From an uncultured Alphaproteobacteria bacterium (lineage in GTDB: Bacteria > Pseudomonadota > Alphaproteobacteria > RF32 > CAG-239), in contig CALXPL010000001.1 of NCBI GenBank assembly GCA_944390275.1, forward strand, positions 248,001 through 312,000: a stretch of DNA of 64,000 nucleotides. The letters run 5' to 3'. Within the stretch, counting starts at the first letter, position 1. Each line of letters begins with the position of its first letter. The position numbers were made by a program, and so were the translations under genes. The notes below the pieces were generated by a model that was not told the DNA's origin, did no database searches, and saw nothing but the letters and a program-made list of their open reading frames with translations. Positions 45,674-55,399 of this stretch are shown here, one piece after another.

Positions 45674-46144
45674 ATGAAAATGAAATTTTTTGCTTTGTTT
45701 TTGCTTCTGACCTTTGTTCAAGGTTGCTCTTTCTTGAAAAATGTTATGCCTGATTGGCATGATGAAACAAATCAAGAAAGTCAAATTGTTCAAGAACAAC
45801 AAACTGTTGATAGTTCTTTATTGCCCGTAAATCCTTATTTATGGCAGGCAACATTGGATAAGTTATCTTTTATGCCTTTGGCATCTTCGGATGCTAAAGG
45901 AGGTGTGATTATTACGGATTGGAAAAGTATGTCCGGTGTTCCTGATGAGCAATTTAAAGTTAATGTGGCAATTCATACCAGAGAGCTTCGCGTCGATGGG
46001 TTAAAAGTTGAGGTCTTTGAACGGAAATTTGTGGATGGTAAATGGACGGATGCTCATAATAATTCTCAATTGGCTAACGAATTGGAAAAGGCTATTTTGT
46101 ATCGTGCTAGAGAATTGTTTCGTAGCGATGTGATTTCAAGATAA
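45674..46144 (+). CDS. DUF3576 lipoprotein
   Basis: 156 residues with a lipoprotein signal (FALFLLLTFVQGCSF; lipid Cys about 18). The mature part contains VNPYLWQATLDKLSFMPLAS, GGVIITDWKSMSGVPDEQFK and VNVAIHTRELRVDGLKVEVF. These match the DUF3576 family found in alphaproteobacteria just before leuS. Envelope-located; function unknown. leuS follows after 11 bases. Confidence 0.88.
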   Translation: MKMKFFALFLLLTFVQGCSFLKNVMPDWHDETNQESQIVQEQQTVDSSLLPVNPYLWQATLDKLSFMPLASSDAKGGVIITDWKSMSGVPDEQFKVNVAIHTRELRVDGLKVEVFERKFVDGKWTDAHNNSQLANELEKAILYRARELFRSDVISR

Positions 46145-46155
46145 AGGTAAATAGA

Positions 46156-48633
46156 ATGAATAACGATAGATATAATGGTAAAGAATCTTTTGATGCATGG
46201 AAGAAAGAATGGGCTTTAGAAGATAGGTATAATTTTAGAACAATAGAATCCAAATGGCAGAAAATTTGGGATGATAATCAACTTTACAAAGTTGATATTG
46301 ATAAGAATAAAGAAAAATTTTATGTGTTGGTGGAATTTCCCTATCCTTCCGGTGCCGGTTTACATGTCGGGCACCCTCGTTCTTATACCGCTTTGGATGT
46401 CGTTGCTCGTAAAAAACGTATGCAAGGTTTTAATGTTCTTTATCCTATGGGGTTTGACGCGTTTGGTTTGCCTGCTGAGAATTATGCTATTAAAACCGGT
46501 GTTCATCCGGCAATATCTACCAAACAAAATATTGATAATTTTGTTAGACAATTAAAGTCCTTAGGTTTCAGTTTTGATTGGAATCGTTGTTTTTCAACCT
46601 GTGATCCCGAATATTATAAGTGGACACAGTGGATGTTTATTCAACTTTTTAAAAAAGGCTTGGCCTATAAAGATAAAATAGCAATTAATTGGTGTCCTTC
46701 TTGTAAAGTCGGTTTGGCAAATGAAGAAGTTGTTAATGGTTGCTGTGAACGGTGCGGAGCTCAAGTCGTTCGCAAAAATAAAGAACAATGGATGATTGCT
46801 ATAACAAAATATGCTGATCGGTTAATTTCAGACTTGGACGGACTTGATTTTATTGATCGTGTTAAAACGCAACAAATTAATTGGATTGGTCGTTCTGATG
46901 GCGCAGAACTTGATTTTGCTTTGTATGCTGATGATGGTACCGATTTAAATAAAAAAATGAAAGTCTTTACAACACGTCCTGATACGGCTTTTGGCGTTAC
47001 TTATATGGTTATGGCTCCTGAACATGCTTTTGTTCAAGATTTAATGTCCGTTTTCAAAAATAAAGATGAAATTAAAGATTATGCTGCTAAAACGGCGCAA
47101 AAATCGGATTTGCAAAGAACTATGGATGATAGTAAGTCTGGAGTTGAATTAAAAGGAATTAAAGCAAAGAATCCATTTAACGGTCAGATGATACCGGTCT
47201 TTATTTCTGATTATGTTTTAACGGGGTATGGTACGGGAGCTATTATGGCTGTGCCGGCTCATGATCAACGCGATTATGATTTTGCAAAATTGTTTAATCT
47301 TCCGATTATTCAAGTCTTAGATGGCGGCGATATTTCTGAAAAAGCATGGGAAGAAGATGATCTTCATATCAATTCAGACTTCTTAAACGGTTTGAATAAA
47401 GAAGATGCTATGAAAAAAGCTATCGATTTTGCTCAATCTAATGGTTTTGGTGCTGCAAAAGTTAATTATAAACTTCGTGATTGGGTCTTTTCAAGACAAC
47501 GTTATTGGGGAGAACCTATTCCGATGGTTTATTGCGAACATTGCGGATGGCAGCCTATTGATGAAAGTGAATTACCCCTTACTTTGCCGGAGGTTCCAGA
47601 CTATCATCCTAATGATGAAGGTGAATCTCCTTTATCTAAAGCAGGTGCTTGGTTAGAGACGAAATGTCCTAAATGTGGCGGAAAAGCTCGTCGTGAAACT
47701 GATACTATGCCTAATTGGGCGGGGTCTTCTTGGTATTTCTTGCGTTACTGTGATCCTCACAATAGCAAAGAATTTGCTTCTAAAGATGCGTTAGATTATT
47801 GGATGAATGTCGATTGGTATAATGGTGGAATGGAACATACAACCCTTCACTTATTATATTCACGTTTTTGGCATAAGTTCTTATATGATTGTGGTTATGT
47901 TCCGACAAAAGAACCTTATAACAAAAGAACTTCTCATGGGATGATTTTGGCCGCTAATGGTGAAAAGATGTCGAAATCTCGTGGAAATGTTATTAATCCC
48001 GATGATATTGTCAATTCTTATGGTGCTGATACTTTCCGTTTGTATGAAATGTTTATCGGGCCTTTTGACCAGGTTGCTATGTGGTCTGAAGAAAGTTTGA
48101 TGGGGGTTTACCGTTTTGTAAATAAAGTTTATTCCCTTTTTAAAAAGGTAGATGCACAGATTCAGCCGGAAGAAAAGGATTTACATGCAATGCATAAATG
48201 TATTAAAGAAGTTACGGAACGAATCGACCAAATGAAATTTAATACAGCCGTTTCATCTTTAATGACTTATGTTAATTATTTGTCAGATAAAGAAAAAATT
48301 GCCGTAGAGCTTTATGAAACTCTGATTAAATTGATGTGTCCGTTTACTCCTCATTTATGTGAAGAAATGTGGGCGCGTTTAGGTAAAGATTCTTTTGCTG
48401 TTGCTGAAAATTGGCCTGTATTTAATCCTGATTTGGTTGAAGATAATGTTGTTTCAATTGCCGTTCAATTAAACGGAAAAATGCGCGGTGTTATTGAAAT
48501 GCCTAAAGATGCTTCAAAAGATGAAGTGGAAAAAGCTGCTTTTTCTTTGGAGAATGTTAAACGCCAAACAGAAGGTAAAGAAATTCGCAAGGTAATTGTT
48601 GTGCCTAATAAAATTGTTAATATTGTTGCTTAA
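46156..48633 (+). CDS. leuS: Leucyl-tRNA synthetase
   Basis: Class I aminoacyl-tRNA synthetase. 825 residues. HIGH motif as HVGH in YPSGAGLHVGHPRSYTALDV (about 57-76). Paired zinc-ribbon-like Cys (NWCPSCKVGLANEE, CCERCGAQV; later YCEHCGW, CPKCGGKARRETDTM). Editing domain with TTRPDTAFGVTYMVMAPEH. KMSKS in GEKMSKSRGNVINPDDI (about 600-616). The C-terminal anticodon and zinc domains are complete. Slightly extended N-terminus. Confidence 0.97.
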   Translation: MNNDRYNGKESFDAWKKEWALEDRYNFRTIESKWQKIWDDNQLYKVDIDKNKEKFYVLVEFPYPSGAGLHVGHPRSYTALDVVARKKRMQGFNVLYPMGFDAFGLPAENYAIKTGVHPAISTKQNIDNFVRQLKSLGFSFDWNRCFSTCDPEYYKWTQWMFIQLFKKGLAYKDKIAINWCPSCKVGLANEEVVNGCCERCGAQVVRKNKEQWMIAITKYADRLISDLDGLDFIDRVKTQQINWIGRSDGAELDFALYADDGTDLNKKMKVFTTRPDTAFGVTYMVMAPEHAFVQDLMSVFKNKDEIKDYAAKTAQKSDLQRTMDDSKSGVELKGIKAKNPFNGQMIPVFISDYVLTGYGTGAIMAVPAHDQRDYDFAKLFNLPIIQVLDGGDISEKAWEEDDLHINSDFLNGLNKEDAMKKAIDFAQSNGFGAAKVNYKLRDWVFSRQRYWGEPIPMVYCEHCGWQPIDESELPLTLPEVPDYHPNDEGESPLSKAGAWLETKCPKCGGKARRETDTMPNWAGSSWYFLRYCDPHNSKEFASKDALDYWMNVDWYNGGMEHTTLHLLYSRFWHKFLYDCGYVPTKEPYNKRTSHGMILAANGEKMSKSRGNVINPDDIVNSYGADTFRLYEMFIGPFDQVAMWSEESLMGVYRFVNKVYSLFKKVDAQIQPEEKDLHAMHKCIKEVTERIDQMKFNTAVSSLMTYVNYLSDKEKIAVELYETLIKLMCPFTPHLCEEMWARLGKDSFAVAENWPVFNPDLVEDNVVSIAVQLNGKMRGVIEMPKDASKDEVEKAAFSLENVKRQTEGKEIRKVIVVPNKIVNIVA

Positions 48634-48666
48634 GGATAGCTGAAAAATATTGTCTTTGAGGAAAAT

Positions 48667-49230
48667 ATGAAAAAATATTTGTTCTTAGTTCTCTTTTTAT
48701 TGCTTTCTGCCTGCGGTTTTTCTCCGCTTTATGTGCAACGCGAAAAAAGTGGTGGCTGGTATTTTGACGGTAAGTTTGATACAACAATTTCTGACGAAAT
48801 GCGGCAAGTTAAAGTTGAGCCTATTGCAAATCGTTTTGGGCAGTTATTGCGGAATAATTTGTTGGACAATCTTACTCCGACGGGGGTCCCTAAAAATCCT
48901 AAATATCGCTTGTTTGTAAAATTAAAAAATAAAACAATCAGTTTACAAGCATTGCGCGAGGATATTTCGGCAACTCGTGAAATGGCTATTTATCGCGTCG
49001 GCTATTCTATGAAACAAGGTGATAAGGTTTTGTTTAATAATGAAAGTATTGCTTATGTTAGCTATGATATTTTGAATAATCCTTACTCCACTACGATGGC
49101 TCAAAAGAAAGCTGAAAAAGAGGCAGCAAAGATTATTTCAGATGATATTGCTTTACGTGTCGGGGCTTATTTTCATATGCTTAATTCAAAGATAGAGGAA
49201 TCAGGTGCTTTACAAACAGGCGCAAATTGA
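48667..49230 (+). CDS. lptE: LPS assembly lipoprotein LptE
   Basis: 187 residues. Lipoprotein signal with LLLSACGFSPLYV (lipid Cys about 16) and the GFSPLY motif typical of alphaproteobacterial LptE. The remaining chain has the two-layer sheet pattern (VKVEPIANRFGQLLRNNLLD; ATREMAIYRVGYSM). It partners LptD in placing LPS in the outer membrane. Between leuS and holA, the usual place. The end overlaps holA by 26 bases. Confidence 0.9.
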   Translation: MKKYLFLVLFLLLSACGFSPLYVQREKSGGWYFDGKFDTTISDEMRQVKVEPIANRFGQLLRNNLLDNLTPTGVPKNPKYRLFVKLKNKTISLQALREDISATREMAIYRVGYSMKQGDKVLFNNESIAYVSYDILNNPYSTTMAQKKAEKEAAKIISDDIALRVGAYFHMLNSKIEESGALQTGAN

Positions 49231-50251
49231 AAAATATTTGAAAAAACCAGATTTAGCGGTTAAATGTTGGCTTATTTATGGTGCCAATGATGGTTTGATT
49301 CATGAATATGTTAAAAATCTGACGGCTTCTGTTTGTCCGGATATTTATGACCCTTTTCAAGTCGTTTATTTAAACTGTGATGATATTTTATCTGATCCGG
49401 GTATTTTGATTAGTGAATTTAATAGTCAGTCCTTGATGGGGGGGCGTCGTGTTATTGTTATTAAAGATGCAGATAATAATCTTACAAAGCATCTTAAGTC
49501 TTTGTTTGAAAATACAAAGTCTGATACTTTATTGATTGTTTTTTCAACCTCTCTTAACAAAAAATCTTCATTAGTTAAATTAGCTGAAGATGCTCAAGAT
49601 TTTGCTCTTGTTGCTTGTTATGAAGATCGCGATGAAGATATTTATGCAACGGTTAAATCTTTGCTTGCTCAAAATAATTTGGCAATATCTAATGACGCTT
49701 TACAACTCTTATGCGCGCGGCTTTCTAATGATAGAAAAAGTAATTTAGGTGAAATTGAAAAATTGATTACTTATATGGGGGACAAAAAGTCGATTACTCT
49801 GGAGGATATTGATAAGGTTATTTCCGATACTTCTTCTTCAAGTACGGATGATGTTTGTTTTTGTGCGGCAAGCGGCATGAAAGATAAAACTTTGCAGGCC
49901 TTTCAAAAATTAGTTAAAGAAGGAACAGATCCAGCCCAAATTATTCGTAGTCTTGTTTATCATTTCAATCGTTTGTTGACTTGTGTTTCTTTTATGGAAA
50001 ATGGTGATACTCTTGATAAAGCTGTTTTAAAGTTGGTTCCGCGAGTTATATTCTTTCGCGAAAACAATTTTAAAAGACAACTTATGTTGTGGAATAAAGA
50101 AAGAATTTTCAGCGTTTTAGAATTACTTTATAAATCTGAAAAAGATACACGTACTAACAATATGCCTGTTGAAGATGTCGTTTCTTATTTGTTAATGCAA
50201 ATATCTTCGGCTGCGGCTAATGCTGCAGCAAAGTTAAATCAGCGTTATTAA
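49205..50251 (+). CDS. holA: DNA polymerase III subunit delta
   Basis: Clamp-loader delta subunit, which opens the beta clamp. 348 residues. AVKCWLIYGANDGLIHEYVK near the start, QSLMGGRRVIVIKDADN (about 78-94), a AAA+-like first half and an all-helical collar domain (QKLVKEGTDPAQIIRSLVYH). The start is GTG 49205 with AGAGG upstream inside lptE; translational coupling is likely. Confidence 0.92.
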   Translation: MLYKQAQIEKYLKKPDLAVKCWLIYGANDGLIHEYVKNLTASVCPDIYDPFQVVYLNCDDILSDPGILISEFNSQSLMGGRRVIVIKDADNNLTKHLKSLFENTKSDTLLIVFSTSLNKKSSLVKLAEDAQDFALVACYEDRDEDIYATVKSLLAQNNLAISNDALQLLCARLSNDRKSNLGEIEKLITYMGDKKSITLEDIDKVISDTSSSSTDDVCFCAASGMKDKTLQAFQKLVKEGTDPAQIIRSLVYHFNRLLTCVSFMENGDTLDKAVLKLVPRVIFFRENNFKRQLMLWNKERIFSVLELLYKSEKDTRTNNMPVEDVVSYLLMQISSAAANAAAKLNQRY

Positions 50252-50499
50252 TTTTTTATTTTATAGCCCTTTTTTATTAGTTTTTTTGAAAAATAGGCAT
50301 TGTAGAATCCGGCAAAGATTATGGATGCTATTCCTAAAGTAAAAATATCGCAAAGCATTAGGATAAAACCTGTTTGCCAGTCCTTTCTGAAGAATGGAAC
50401 AAAAAATCCAAAAAAGAACATTGTAAAGGAGTAGCCAATGCGAATGTTTTGTTCTTCTCCTGTCTGAGGATTATATAATGTTATTTCTTTACGTTTCAT
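50248..50499 (-). CDS. Small membrane protein (DUF2628/HrgC-like)
   Basis: 83 residues. A polar start with YNPQTGEEQNIRIGYSFTMF, then two hydrophobic segments (FFFGFFVPFF and FILMLCDIFTLGIASIIFAG) and a basic tail. The G-YSFTMFFFGFFVPFFR pattern recalls DUF2628/HrgC small membrane proteins. Its stop overlaps that of the convergent holA by 4 bases. Function unknown. Confidence 0.7.
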   Translation of the reverse strand: MKRKEITLYNPQTGEEQNIRIGYSFTMFFFGFFVPFFRKDWQTGFILMLCDIFTLGIASIIFAGFYNAYFSKKLIKKGYKIKN

Positions 50500-50529
50500 T
50501 AGACTTGTTTCTTCTTATTTCAATTGTTA

Positions 50530-50559
50530 AAAAAGCACATTTTATTTAATGTGCTTTTT
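50530..50559 (-). terminator. Bidirectional-looking terminator downstream of the DUF378 gene
   Basis: AAAAAGCACATT (50530-50541) and AATGTGCTTTTT (50548-50559) form a perfect stem with a 6-base loop, with a T tract on the minus strand. Confidence 0.85.
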
Positions 50560-50591
50560 CTATATATATGAATTTTGGGTTTAATGCAAAT

Positions 50592-50792
50592 TTATTTATT
50601 TTTGTATGCTTTATACCAACTGATTATATAATAAATTGCTGATATCCCTACTAAACTGTAAACAATACGGCTCAAAAGGGAACCAGCTCCAAAAATTGCA
50701 GCTACTAAGTCTAAATTAAGAATTCCAACCAGTCCCCAGTTAAGTCCACCTATTAAAATCAAAATCAAAGCAAGTTTTTTTATCATTTCCAT
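50592..50792 (-). CDS. DUF378 small membrane protein (YuzA-like)
   Basis: 66 residues. IKKLALILILIGGLNWGLVG and the second helix IVYSLVGISAIYYIISWY are the DUF378 signature (two membrane helices with GGLNWGLVG). ATG 50792 has a strong GGAGG 5-6 bases upstream; a longer in-frame start at 50828 is not needed. Function unknown. Own promoter and terminator. Confidence 0.88.
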   Translation of the reverse strand: MEMIKKLALILILIGGLNWGLVGILNLDLVAAIFGAGSLLSRIVYSLVGISAIYYIISWYKAYKNK

Positions 50793-50832
50793 ATTGTCCT
50801 CCAAAAAAATATTTTGTTTCAAATACATTTAT

Positions 50833-50860
50833 GATATATAAAACAAAAAAGTATTTTCAA
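50833..50860 (-). promoter_or_regulatory. Putative promoter of the DUF378 gene
   Basis: On the minus strand TTGAAA (50860-50855), 16 bases, TATATC (50838-50833), 41 bases before the DUF378 ATG. It lies in the gap between the two divergent starts. Confidence 0.5.
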
Positions 50861-50872
50861 TGGGGATTGCTT

Positions 50873-51565
50873 ATGTATAGCGAAAAATTTTTAAAGTTTA
50901 TTGAAATGTGGCAAAAAGATTTTGCTATAGAGCGTACAATAGATGAAAAAATTTGTATTGACCGTGATGGCAATCCAATTCCTTGGTATACTTATCCTGC
51001 CATTGAATATTTATCACAGTTTGATTATTCTCAAAAGGAAATTTTTGAGTTTGGATGTGGGAATTCTTCTTTATTTTGGGCAAATAGAGCTCAATTTGTT
51101 ACAAGTATTGAAGATAATACGGTTTGGTATGAAAAATGGAAAAAAGAATTTCATAAAGATAATTTAGATATAAGGTGGCGAGATGAAGGAGAAGACTATT
51201 ATAATGCCGTTTTTGAAGATAAAAAAAAGTATGATGTTATTATCATCGATGGTAAACGTCGGGCAGATTGTGCTCAAACGGCAATAAAAGCTTTGAATTC
51301 CGGGGGACTTATAATTTTGGATGATAGTGATCGTATTAATACGAGTTTGGAATATAGAAATGCCGTTTCTGCATTGAAATCTGCTGATTTGTTGCAAGTT
51401 GATTTTTATGGTTTTTGTCCGATGAATAACTATACAAAAACAACTTCTTTATTTTTTTCTCGTAATTTTAATTTTGTTTCAAAATATGAGGTTCAACCTA
51501 TTAATGGGTTAGGTAATCTCTGGAGTATGGAGCGAAAAAAGCGAAAAGCTCTGTTTAAAGATTAA
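50873..51565 (+). CDS. SAM-dependent methyltransferase-like protein
   Basis: 230 residues. Rossmann motif I IFEFGCGNSSLFWANRAQFV (about 56-75), acidic end of strand 2 (SIEDNTVWYEKW), motif IV DVIIIDGKRRADCAQTAIKA and LNSGGLIILDDSDR. This is the class I methyltransferase order. Substrate not predictable; such proteins often act on small molecules or glycans. ATG 50873 has GGGGA upstream. Single gene ending in a shared terminator. Confidence 0.78.
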   Translation: MYSEKFLKFIEMWQKDFAIERTIDEKICIDRDGNPIPWYTYPAIEYLSQFDYSQKEIFEFGCGNSSLFWANRAQFVTSIEDNTVWYEKWKKEFHKDNLDIRWRDEGEDYYNAVFEDKKKYDVIIIDGKRRADCAQTAIKALNSGGLIILDDSDRINTSLEYRNAVSALKSADLLQVDFYGFCPMNNYTKTTSLFFSRNFNFVSKYEVQPINGLGNLWSMERKKRKALFKD

Positions 51566-51589
51566 ACAAGATAAGTACTGTTTTTACAA

Positions 51590-51626
51590 AAAAGAGCAGA
51601 ATAATTAATGTTCTGTTCTTTTTTTT
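51590..51626. terminator. Bidirectional terminator between convergent genes
   Basis: AAAGAGCAGAA (51591-51601) pairs with TTCTGTTCTTT (51611-51621; one G-U) over a 9-base loop. T tract on the plus strand, and A-rich 5' flank giving T on the minus strand. Confidence 0.8.
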
Positions 51627-51638
51627 GTGTTATCTTGA

Positions 51639-52706
51639 TTATTTTTCAAGATATAAATTACTTGTTTTGTAATTCTTTATTGCATGGCGGATTAGGACTC
51701 CTATAATTGCGGCAACGGGTACGGCAATCATTAATCCTAGAAAACCTAAAAGAACACCTCCGGCTAAAAGGGCAAACATTATCCAAACCGGATGCAGTCC
51801 AACACTGTCTCCAACAAGTTTTGGTGTTAAAAAATTGCCTTCTAAAAATTGTCCAACGGCAAAAACTCCAACAACTTGTAAAACAGGTCCCATAGTGTCA
51901 AATTGAGCTAAAGCAACAGCTATACTAACGACAAAACCGCTTATACTTCCGATGTAAGGAATAAATGATATGATTCCGGCGAGAAAACCTATTAGCAAGC
52001 CTAACTCCAAACCTGTAAAATAAAGACCACAAGCGTAGAATGTTCCTAATATTAAACAGACGCTTAACTGTCCGCGAATGAAACCTGCCAAGGTTTTATC
52101 AATTTCTTTTGCTTGTTCGCGTATTGATTCTTTAGATTTTCTTGGCAAAAGGCTATCCGCTTTTTTTAGTATATTTTCCCAGTCTCTCAAAATGTAAAAA
52201 GCAACTATCGGCGTAATCATCAAAAGTGAGATGATATTAACAAGAGCGAATCCGCTGCTAATTAGTCCTTGTATTAAGCTACCAGCCATTTTTAACCAAT
52301 TTGAAGCATTTCCTTTTATGTAGCTGCGAATTCTTTCTCCATTAAAATTTGGAATATGTTCTTGCAGATTGTTAATTATTGGTTCAATCCTTTTCAAGAA
52401 TCCACTAATATATTGAGGTGCAACAGAAATTAAGCGGCTAATCTGTTCATTTATTGTGCCAACGAGGAGAATAATTCCTGGTATGACTATAATTAGAACT
52501 AAAAATAAAACCAAAAATGTTCCTGCAGTACGATTTATTCCCATTTTTTTAAATTTTGCTACCCATGGGTCAAAGAGGTACCCTACTATAATTCCAGCAA
52601 CAAAAGGCATTATTACGGAACGCAAAACATATACAGCTCCGCAAAATAAAAGAAATAAACTAAGCCAAAATAACCAGTTGCGGTTTGATGTTTGTGTTGA
52701 AGGCAT
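51639..52706 (-). CDS. AI-2E/PerM family transporter
   Basis: 355 residues. Hydrophobic pairs at each end and a long amphipathic middle (ISRLISVAPQYISGFLKRIE). LISFIPYIGSISGFVVSIAV region (IISFIPYIGS) and VGDSVGLHPVWIMFALLAGG (about 290-310) are diagnostic for the AI-2E transporter/PerM family. These are permeases or antiporters of varied substrate. Two bases after the DUF2066 gene upstream, so co-transcribed; the DUF2066-PerM pair is common in alphaproteobacteria. Confidence 0.88.
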   Translation of the reverse strand: MPSTQTSNRNWLFWLSLFLLFCGAVYVLRSVIMPFVAGIIVGYLFDPWVAKFKKMGINRTAGTFLVLFLVLIIVIPGIILLVGTINEQISRLISVAPQYISGFLKRIEPIINNLQEHIPNFNGERIRSYIKGNASNWLKMAGSLIQGLISSGFALVNIISLLMITPIVAFYILRDWENILKKADSLLPRKSKESIREQAKEIDKTLAGFIRGQLSVCLILGTFYACGLYFTGLELGLLIGFLAGIISFIPYIGSISGFVVSIAVALAQFDTMGPVLQVVGVFAVGQFLEGNFLTPKLVGDSVGLHPVWIMFALLAGGVLLGFLGLMIAVPVAAIIGVLIRHAIKNYKTSNLYLEK

Positions 52707-52708
52707 AT

Positions 52709-53776
52709 TTATTGTCCTGCTGTTTCTAATGTATAGAAATTATTATAGTCATTTAATATTAGTCCTTTTTCTCTTAAGGCTGTTTTTAAATCTTCAAGAT
52801 TTCCAAGATAATTTAATTGTAGTTGGATTTTTCCTTTACCACTGGCTACCGTGGTTACGTCATTAACTAAATTAATTTCTTTTATTTTCTTTTCGGTATT
52901 AATCCAATCGCTTAATTTGTTATAATCATACAATATTGTTAGTTCATTTTTTTGATTACTTGTATTAAATTTTTGTTTTTGAATTGTTGCATCAATTGCT
53001 TTAACAATTTCTGGCTGAGCTAAAGAAAATAATTCAGGACTTCTTGAACCTTTGATATTTATTGTTTGTGGGTGTCCTGAACTATAAGGGATGATTTGTA
53101 TTTTTAGTCCTTCTATCCCATTATACATAGCATCCAATATATAGATATTTTGTGTTCCCATGTGCTGAGATATTCTATCTAATGCTTTACCATTGAGACT
53201 TAATGCTTGAGGGCCATCTATAAATATTGAGTTAATACTATCGTGAGGTATTGATACATAAGTGTTACTGCTATATGTTACGGCATTGTCTTCCCATGTC
53301 GTTCTCCAAAGATTTTCTTTTTCCCACAAAAGGGGTTTATCTTCCGGGTATTCTCTAAATACAGGAATAACTAAGATATTCGAAGATGATGTAACATAGT
53401 AGTTTATTTCTTGTTCTTGCATAAACTTTTTTAATAAATCATTATTAACCGTAATACGCAAAGTTGCCATATATCTTACATCGGAAGATTTTTCGGAAAC
53501 AACCGTTGCTTCTTTTATAAAATTTATCAACTGTTCATCTGTTAGTTGGGAAAGACGGTTTAATCCTTCTTCATTTGTTGTTTTTGCCGCTATCGCCATA
53601 AAGGCACTGCGATAGGCTTCTTTCATGCCTTTGTCGCGTGCTATTGAAGAATTTTCAGCGGTAACATCTATCTTAACTTCTGCTGTGTAATTTTTTGATG
53701 CTGCGTTACTTAACGTTGCATAACTTATAATGACTAGGCTTAAAGCACATCCGAGTATTGATTTTAACAAGAGCAT
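52709..53776 (-). CDS. DUF2066 periplasmic protein
   Basis: 355 residues. Signal peptide (LKSILGCALSLVIISYATLS, cut after SNA at about 25). Then AEVKIDVTAENSSIARDKGM, EAYRSAFMAIA, YMATLRITVNNDLLKKFMQE and ILVIPVFREYPEDKPLLWEK, in the order known for DUF2066. The C-terminal third contains a second small alpha-beta unit. Function unknown. Paired with the PerM-type gene 2 bases downstream; ndk lies upstream on the same strand, 4 bases away. Confidence 0.85.
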   Translation of the reverse strand: MLLLKSILGCALSLVIISYATLSNAASKNYTAEVKIDVTAENSSIARDKGMKEAYRSAFMAIAAKTTNEEGLNRLSQLTDEQLINFIKEATVVSEKSSDVRYMATLRITVNNDLLKKFMQEQEINYYVTSSSNILVIPVFREYPEDKPLLWEKENLWRTTWEDNAVTYSSNTYVSIPHDSINSIFIDGPQALSLNGKALDRISQHMGTQNIYILDAMYNGIEGLKIQIIPYSSGHPQTINIKGSRSPELFSLAQPEIVKAIDATIQKQKFNTSNQKNELTILYDYNKLSDWINTEKKIKEINLVNDVTTVASGKGKIQLQLNYLGNLEDLKTALREKGLILNDYNNFYTLETAGQ

Positions 53777-53780
53777 TCTC

Positions 53781-54197
53781 CTAACCGACTATTTCCGTAT
53801 GATTAAAGAAAAAGGAGATTTCTCTGCGTGCTGCTTCTGGAGAATCCGAACCATGTACGCTGTTTTGACCGATTGATAAAGCATAAGTTTTACGAATCGT
53901 TCCTTCTTCAGCTACAGCGGGATTAGTTGAACCCATAATTTTTCTGTAAGTTGCTATGGCATCTTCTCCTTCCAAAACTTGAACAACAACAGGGCCTGAT
54001 ATCATTTGTTGAATCATACCCGAAAAAAATGATTTATCTTTATGCTCGGCGTAAAATTCTTCAGCTTGTTGTTGAGTAAGAAAAATGCGACGTTGGGCTA
54101 TTATTCGTAAACCTGCGGCTTCTATCATGCTATTAATTAAGCCTGTTATGTTACGGGCTGTTGCATCAGGTTTTATGATTGATAATGTTCTTTCCAT
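53781..54197 (-). CDS. ndk: Nucleoside diphosphate kinase
   Basis: Exchanges gamma-phosphates among NTPs. 138 residues. [20 protein letters not shown] (about 2-21), the Kpn-loop region [18 protein letters not shown], and the phosphorylated His in [16 protein letters not shown] (about 113-128). Heads the ndk-DUF2066-perM unit; AGAGAGGAA precedes the ATG. Confidence 0.97.
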   Translation of the reverse strand: MERTLSIIKPDATARNITGLINSMIEAAGLRIIAQRRIFLTQQQAEEFYAEHKDKSFFSGMIQQMISGPVVVQVLEGEDAIATYRKIMGSTNPAVAEEGTIRKTYALSIGQNSVHGSDSPEAARREISFFFNHTEIVG

Positions 54198-54368
54198 AGC
54201 ATTCCTCTCTTCTTAATTGTACTTTATAATTATTGTGCATATTATTCTATTTATTATAAAAAATCAAAAGTTTTTTATAGACAAATTCATTCATCCATGC
54301 TTATTAAGGGGAAGTATGTACCGCCTGCTTTTGACGGTTGGATTATAATTTAATTAAAAGGTTTGGTC

Positions 54369-55367
54369 ATGTCTTATAGTAAATATTTGTTGGGCTTGAT
54401 GAATCAAGCTAAGTTGAAAAACAAAACGATTGTTTTGCCTGAAGGTGAAGATGAACGTGTTTTGGAAGCTGCGCATATTATTGCTTCCGAAAAAGTTGCT
54501 AAAATTGTTATTCTTGGTGATGTTGATAAAATTAATTCTTTTTTTTCCGAAAAAGGTTGGAATTTTGATGGAATTCAAGTTATTAAACCTGAAACATCTC
54601 CTAATTTAGCTAAATATACACAACTTCTCTTTGATTTGCGAAAAGACAAGGGCTTAACAGAAGAAGATGCTGCTAAACTTGCTCTAAATTATAATTACTT
54701 CGGTACTTTAATGATTAAGGCGGGTGATGCTGATGGTATGGTATCCGGAGCGGATCATTCAACTGCAGATACGGTTCGTCCGGCTTTGCAAATTATTAAA
54801 TCGGCTAAAAAGGGAAAGTCTGTTTCTTCTTTCTTCTTGCTTGTTTTTGATGATAAGCCTTATATTTTATCTGATTGTGCTATTGTTATAAATCCAACCG
54901 ATAGGGAAATGGCTGATATTGCTTTAGATGCCGCAGAAAGCGCTTTGCATTTTGGTATGAAGCCAAAAGTTGCTATGCTTTCTTATTCAACTTATGGTTC
55001 CGGAAAAGGAGAGCAGGTGGATAAGGTTAAAAGAGCTACTGAGTTGGCAAAAGAAGATTTACTTACCGATTACTACAAAAAACTTGATATTGAATTGGAT
55101 GGTGAATTGCAGGCTGATGCCGCTTTAGATGCTGTTGTTGCTATGAAGAAAGCATCACAAAGTCATGTTGCCGGAAAAGCAAATGTTCTTATCTTTCCTA
55201 GTTTGGAAGCTGGTAATATTAGTTATAAATTGCTGCAACGCTTAGGAGGATGTGCTGCTTTTGGTCCTGTTTTGCAAGGGTTAAACGCTCCGGTAAGTGA
55301 TTTGTCTCGCGGTGCTTTAGTAGAAGATATTGTCGGTGTAATCGCGATTACTTGTTTACAGGCTTAG
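54369..55367 (+). CDS. pta: Phosphate acetyltransferase
   Basis: Interconverts acetyl-CoA and acetyl phosphate. 332 residues, the short form with only the PTA_PTB domain. NKTIVLPEGEDERVLEAAHI (about 19-38), NYFGTLMIKAGDADGMVSGA (about 115-134), and the C-terminal LIFPSLEAGNISYKLLQRLG and GPVLQGLNAPVSDLSRGA. In-frame TTG at 54363 exists; ATG 54369 with AAAGG upstream is preferred. ackA follows after 32 bases. Confidence 0.95.
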   Translation: MSYSKYLLGLMNQAKLKNKTIVLPEGEDERVLEAAHIIASEKVAKIVILGDVDKINSFFSEKGWNFDGIQVIKPETSPNLAKYTQLLFDLRKDKGLTEEDAAKLALNYNYFGTLMIKAGDADGMVSGADHSTADTVRPALQIIKSAKKGKSVSSFFLLVFDDKPYILSDCAIVINPTDREMADIALDAAESALHFGMKPKVAMLSYSTYGSGKGEQVDKVKRATELAKEDLLTDYYKKLDIELDGELQADAALDAVVAMKKASQSHVAGKANVLIFPSLEAGNISYKLLQRLGGCAAFGPVLQGLNAPVSDLSRGALVEDIVGVIAITCLQA

Positions 55368-55399
55368 ATTTGTTTTAATTTTTTTAGAAAGTGATATTT